A stretch of 64,000 nt of DNA. Source: UBA964 sp031382085 (lineage in GTDB: Bacteria; Pseudomonadota; Gammaproteobacteria; Steroidobacterales; Steroidobacteraceae). How positions within the stretch are numbered: position 1 is the first letter of the stretch; every line of letters begins with the position of its first letter. Below are positions 60,847-64,000 of this stretch, one piece after another. Below the pieces are notes generated by a model. The model saw only the letters and a list, made by a program, of their open reading frames with translations. It made no database searches and had not been told where the DNA came from. Position numbers and translations under genes: made by a program. The stretch covers positions 1 to 64,000 of the forward strand of contig JANMYM010000019.1 of the NCBI GenBank assembly GCA_031382085.1, read 5' to 3'.

Positions 60847-61797
60847 TCAGCGACGAAACACGACATTCAGGCGACTAGCGCTGCGCGCAATGGAATTGAA
60901 CTGCGTATCGCTCGCCAGCGCTGCCTGCAGCGTGTCGTCGCCGCCGCGGATCACCAGCCGGTAAATCGCCGTACCATTGCCGATCTCGAGCAGCTGCAAG
61001 GCCTTGACACCCGCAATGCCGTTCAGGCTGCGGGTCACATCCACGTAGTCACGCAATGTAGACACGCCGGCAACTCCGAGCTCGGTTTCGAGCTCCGGCT
61101 GCACCGCAAGCCCGATGCTTGATCCGGCCAGCGCGTCCGCAGCGCCGTGCACGCCGGCCAGCAAATCCCCGGACCAATTGCTCGCCGGCAGGCGCGTTTC
61201 AAGCGCTTCCGGCACCCACAGGCGCAGCTCATAGCGACCGCTGCCGGCCGGCGCGGCTAACAACGCATAGTCGGCGGTTGCGCGACGCGCCGCCGCCAAG
61301 GCCGCATCACGGCTGGCCAGGGTCGCACCCGAAGCGCTGCCCCATTGCACGATCATCGGCAGGCCGCGCGCGGCGGCCAGCGATTCCACCTGCGTAGCCA
61401 ATTCCGCGGTCGCAGCCGCATCGGTGGCGCCCTCAACGATCAGCAACACGACCGGACGATCGCGTGGCCACAGACTTTTGCCAGCAGCGACCAGCGCCCG
61501 GTCGATCGCCGCGCCGTCAAAAGTAATGTTCGTACCACCACCCGCGACCGGACGTACGACCTGCGCGTAGCGGCGCGCCTCCGCAATCAACATCTGCAGC
61601 GCCGGATCCTGATCTGCGTCGCGCTGGCCGGTTGCACGTATCACGGCAATGCGCATCGCATCCTGGAAAGCGCTCGGACCTGCGTTTGGAACCGCGATGT
61701 CGTACACCCGAATCGTGCGCATCGCCCAGGCCGGCAGCAGATTGCCGGCCAGCGCACACAGCGCGATTGCTTTCCAAACGGTCCGAATATTCAGCAT
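60847..61797 (-). CDS. DUF2066 domain exported protein
   Basis: A 316-aa periplasmic protein. A signal peptide covers about 1-25 (ALCALAGNLLPAWA-MR). The rest shows the DUF2066 layout: VYDIAVPNAGPSAFQDAMRI, RPVVLLIVEG and a C-terminal TQFNSIARSASRLNVVFR. Function unknown. Divergent from purM; a TATAAT on the minus strand (61812-61807) ends nine bases before the ATG. Confidence 0.9.
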   Translation of the reverse strand: MLNIRTVWKAIALCALAGNLLPAWAMRTIRVYDIAVPNAGPSAFQDAMRIAVIRATGQRDADQDPALQMLIAEARRYAQVVRPVAGGGTNITFDGAAIDRALVAAGKSLWPRDRPVVLLIVEGATDAAATAELATQVESLAAARGLPMIVQWGSASGATLASRDAALAAARRATADYALLAAPAGSGRYELRLWVPEALETRLPASNWSGDLLAGVHGAADALAGSSIGLAVQPELETELGVAGVSTLRDYVDVTRSLNGIAGVKALQLLEIGNGTAIYRLVIRGGDDTLQAALASDTQFNSIARSASRLNVVFRR

Positions 61798-61806
61798 GGC
61801 TGGGCT

Positions 61807-61812
61807 ATTATA
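61807..61812 (-). promoter_or_regulatory. -10 box of the DUF2066-hda operon
   Basis: TATAAT on the minus strand lies nine bases before ATG 61797, with a weak -35 (GAATTC, 17-base spacer). An overlapping TATTAT on the plus strand (61806-61811) could serve purM, whose ATG is 16 bases downstream. Confidence 0.45.
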
Positions 61813-61827
61813 CGGCCCGAGAAAATT

Positions 61828-62859
61828 ATGAATTCGACCGCCGGATTAACCTATCGCGATGCAGGCGTCGATATCGACGCCGGAGACGAACTCGTCGAGC
61901 GCATCAAGCCGCTGGTAAAACGCACCCATCGACCCGAAGTACTGGCCGGCGTGGGCGGCTTTGGCGCCCTGGTGGAGCTGCCCCCGGGCCGCTGGAAACG
62001 CCCGGTGCTGGTCTCGGGAACCGACGGCGTCGGCACCAAGTTGCGCCTCGCCATCGACACAAATCGCCACGACCGCATCGGCATCGACCTGGTCGCCATG
62101 TGCGCCAATGACGTCGCGGTCCAGGGCGCCGAGCCGCTGTTTTTTCTGGACTATTACGCGACCGGCAAGTTGAGTGTCGACGTCGCGGAAAGTGTCATCA
62201 AAGGCATTGTCGCGGGCTGCGAACTGGCCGGCGCGGCCCTGGTCGGCGGCGAGACGGCCGAAATGCCCGGCATGTACCACGGCGGCGATTACGACCTCGC
62301 CGGTTTCTGCGTTGGGGTGGTCGAACGGGACGGCATCATCGACGGCCGCAACATTTTGCCGGGCGACCAGATCATCGGCCTGGCTTCATCGGGCGCGCAT
62401 TCGAATGGTTATTCGCTGATCCGTAAGCTGATAGCACACAGCGGCGCCGACGAATCGACCCAACTGGCCGGCAAACCGTTGATGGACTGGCTGCTGGAGC
62501 CCACGCGCATCTACGTCAAGTCGATGTTGCGGCTGGCTTCGTCGGTGCCGGTACACGCGTTCGCCCACATTACCGGCGGCGGCCTCACCGACAATATTCC
62601 GCGCGTGCTGCCGCTCGGCATGGAAGCGCTGCTGGATGCGGCAAGCTGGCCACGCAGCGCGCTCTGGGACTGGATTCGTGACAGCGGCAATATCGCGACG
62701 GATGAAATGCACCGCACCTTTAACTGCGGCATCGGCATGATTGCGGTCGTGCCGCAGGATCACGTTACCGCCGCGCTACGTTTGTTAGCATCCTGCGGCG
62801 AGCGGCCGTATCCGATCGGCGCGATCCAGGCCGGCGACCGCGGCTGCGTCGTAAGTTAG
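61828..62859 (+). CDS. purM: Phosphoribosylformylglycinamidine cyclo-ligase
   Basis: A 343-aa ATP-dependent enzyme making AIR in purine synthesis. GTDGVGTKLRLAIDTNRHD, LVGGETAEMPGMY and ITGGGLTDNIPRVLP are diagnostic. It precedes purN by three bases, forming a purM-purN pair. The stop TAG lies in a GTTAG word. Confidence 0.98.
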   Translation: MNSTAGLTYRDAGVDIDAGDELVERIKPLVKRTHRPEVLAGVGGFGALVELPPGRWKRPVLVSGTDGVGTKLRLAIDTNRHDRIGIDLVAMCANDVAVQGAEPLFFLDYYATGKLSVDVAESVIKGIVAGCELAGAALVGGETAEMPGMYHGGDYDLAGFCVGVVERDGIIDGRNILPGDQIIGLASSGAHSNGYSLIRKLIAHSGADESTQLAGKPLMDWLLEPTRIYVKSMLRLASSVPVHAFAHITGGGLTDNIPRVLPLGMEALLDAASWPRSALWDWIRDSGNIATDEMHRTFNCGIGMIAVVPQDHVTAALRLLASCGERPYPIGAIQAGDRGCVVS

Positions 62860-62862
62860 GTC

Positions 62863-63567
62863 GTGAGCGATCCGCCGCTCGATGTCGTCATCCTGATTTC
62901 GGGCCGTGGCAGCAACATGGCTGCGATCCACGCCGCCAGCCACGATGGACGCCTGCCGGCGCGCATCGCCGCCGTGATCGCCGACCGGCCGGACGCTGCA
63001 GGACTGGAACTGGCGCGGTCGCTGCAGACCCCCGCATATATTGTTAGCTTTCGCGACCATGCCCGGCGCGCGGACTTTGATGCGGCGCTGGCACTGCAAA
63101 TCGACGCCTGCATGGCGAACTCGGCCCGTAGCCTGATCGTGCTGGCCGGATTCATGCGGATTCTGACGCCCAAGTTCGTGGTCCGCTACCAGGGGCGAAT
63201 GCTGAACATCCATCCGTCGCTGTTGCCGGCCTATCGGGGACTGCATACCCACCAGCGCGCGCTCGCGGATGGCGTCGCCTGGCATGGCGCCAGCGTGCAC
63301 TTTGTTAGCATTGAGCTGGATGGCGGCCCGGTCATCGGCCAGGTACGGGTGCCGGTGCTCCCGGGCGATACCGAACCTTCGCTTTCAGCGCGCGTTCAGC
63401 GGGGGGAACACAGGCTGTATTGGCGGGTCATAGCATGGATAGCGCAAAAGCGCCTGAGCCTGGCACCCGTCGGTGTGCAGCTGGATGGCGCGCCGCTGCG
63501 CCGCCCTGTTGTGTGGCAGCTGCCTGCGCAGGACACGGATGGAGACTTGATCGATGTCGCGAACTGA
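62863..63567 (+). CDS. purN: Phosphoribosylglycinamide formyltransferase PurN
   Basis: A 234-aa folate-dependent enzyme for the third purine step. SGRGSNMAAI is the phosphate loop; the catalytic triad is Asn-His-Asp in RMLNIHPSLLPAYRGLHTH and ELDGGPVIGQ. It is about 20 residues longer than E. coli PurN at the C-terminus. GTG 62863 starts it. The 3' end overlaps the DUF3108 gene by 14 bases. Confidence 0.96.
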   Translation: MSDPPLDVVILISGRGSNMAAIHAASHDGRLPARIAAVIADRPDAAGLELARSLQTPAYIVSFRDHARRADFDAALALQIDACMANSARSLIVLAGFMRILTPKFVVRYQGRMLNIHPSLLPAYRGLHTHQRALADGVAWHGASVHFVSIELDGGPVIGQVRVPVLPGDTEPSLSARVQRGEHRLYWRVIAWIAQKRLSLAPVGVQLDGAPLRRPVVWQLPAQDTDGDLIDVAN

Positions 63568-64000
63568 TAACCTGAATATCCTCACCAGCCTCGCGCTGCT
63601 GGCCGCCGCGGCATTGGCGCCGGGCGTCGTACTGGCAGCGCAGGCCGAAGCCGCATCCGGGCTGGTGCCTTTCCGGGCACGCTACAGCGTCGAATGGCAT
63701 GGCATGAACGCCGGCACCACGACCATCGAGCTCACTCCTAACAGCAATGGCCGGTACACCTATGCCTCGGGCAACCAGGCACGCGGGATTTTCCGGCTCG
63801 CGTTTCCCGATGTCATCCGTCAAACCTCGGTGCTTGAAATCAGCAATGGCGTGGTGCGCCCGATCAGCTTTCGGGCGGATGACGGCTCCAGGGCCACTGA
63901 CCAGGATGTCACGCTGGACTTCGACTGGGAGAAAAGCCGGGTCACCGGTGTAGCGGAGAATCGCCCAGTCGCCCTGGAACTCAAGCCTGGCACCCAGGAC
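63554..64000 (+). CDS. DUF3108 domain exported protein (3' truncated by window)
   Basis: 149 residues are visible. A signal peptide (LTSLALLAAAALAPGVVLA-AQ) leads to RARYSVEWHGMNAGTTTIEL, then GRYTYASGNQARGIFRLAF, the DUF3108 pattern of a periplasmic beta-rich protein usually following purN. Function unknown. ATG 63554 overlaps purN. One CTAAC word lies at 63738. Confidence 0.85.
   Translation, partial: MSRTDNLNILTSLALLAAAALAPGVVLAAQAEAASGLVPFRARYSVEWHGMNAGTTTIELTPNSNGRYTYASGNQARGIFRLAFPDVIRQTSVLEISNGVVRPISFRADDGSRATDQDVTLDFDWEKSRVTGVAENRPVALELKPGTQD

Larger units (their letters stand above)
209..63742. repeat. Dispersed YGTTAGS word, about 130 copies
   Basis: GTTAG or its complement CTAAC occurs about 133 times by my hand count (about 73 as GTTAG and 60 as CTAAC on the plus strand), where base composition predicts about 76. 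The base before it is T in about three quarters and C in nearly all the rest; the base after is G or C in about 90%. It is found in both strands, in genes of both directions and in gaps. See the findings for codon and stop-codon effects. Confidence 0.7.

Noticed and set aside
209..63742. GTTAG enrichment as a base-calling error of GTTGG at a methylated site
   Set aside because: Most copies fit synonymous changes, but many need two or three changes (CTG CTG GGC to CTG TTA GGT), V-S in PurN is expected by family alignment, and stops made by the word give normal protein lengths. GTTGG also still occurs. Raw reads would settle it.
209..63742. GTTAG as a strand-skewed KOPS- or Chi-like element
   Set aside because: Both orientations are about equally frequent on the plus strand (about 73 and 60) with no drift along the window.
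1..64000. CRISPR array, prophage, insertion sequence or integron
   Set aside because: No regularly spaced repeats, transposase, integrase, phage structural genes or flanking inverted repeats were found on reading the window.

Overview
The window is a continuous, gene-dense stretch (about 64% GC by eye) of a gammaproteobacterial chromosome. The gene orders purA-DUF2065-hflC-hflK-hflX-hfq-miaA-mutL-amidase-tsaE-nnrD/queG, panC-panB-dNK-folK-pcnB, hda-CDP-alcohol transferase-DUF2066/purM-purN-DUF3108 and pepA-valS are those of Gammaproteobacteria. A TonB receptor, cytochromes c, SPFH proteins and small accessory islands suggest a free-living aerobic member of the Steroidobacterales/Xanthomonadales side of the class; this placement is inference. 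No prophage, insertion sequence or CRISPR array is visible.

Layout: 1-5.2 kb is accessory: a TonB-receptor tail, a LacI-type regulator, an exported SDR-fold protein, a methyltransferase coupled to an unknown 117-aa protein, and an NTP/NDP-transporter homologue. Two identical LacI-type operators tie these together. 5.2-11.2 kb holds a quinone oxidoreductase, an MmgE/PrpD protein, a thioesterase, an MFS carrier, a dead macro-domain fragment and a diguanylate cyclase. 11.2-28.1 kb is core: purine synthesis, HflKC membrane protease control, Hfq, tRNA modification (MiaA, TsaE, QueG), mismatch repair, cell-wall amidase, pantothenate and folate genes, poly(A) polymerase and tRNA-Glu. 28.1-38.1 kb is accessory again: CBS protein, AI-2E-family permease, cytochromes, a nitrilase with a Tat-exported degenerate nitrilase-like partner, an SPFH-RHH operon with its own palindromic operator, a decayed MntA/HepT toxin-antitoxin pair, cytochrome b561 and a VOC protein. 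38.1-51.6 kb has a Gld-like ABC operon, pepA, valS, a MoxR-DUF58-transglutaminase operon, an acyl-CoA-binding protein and a small unknown protein. 51.6-64 kb is core: a UMF1 transporter, RF3, RimI, family 4 UDG, phosphatidylserine synthase, ProS, a lytic transglycosylase, WrbA, Hda, a phospholipid synthase, purM and purN.

The most striking signal is not a gene. The pentamer GTTAG (either strand) occurs about 130 times, nearly always as YGTTAGS, in both orientations, inside and between genes. It shapes codon choice (Leu TTA before G; Ala/Pro codons ending in T before Asn AAC) and forms the stop codon of about a dozen genes. I do not recognise it as a known signal.

Second-tier signals are the LacI mini-regulon, the nitrilase/pseudo-nitrilase pair, the SPFH-RHH operon with a tandem operator, and several genes whose -10 box sits 6-7 bases before the start codon, suggesting leaderless mRNAs.
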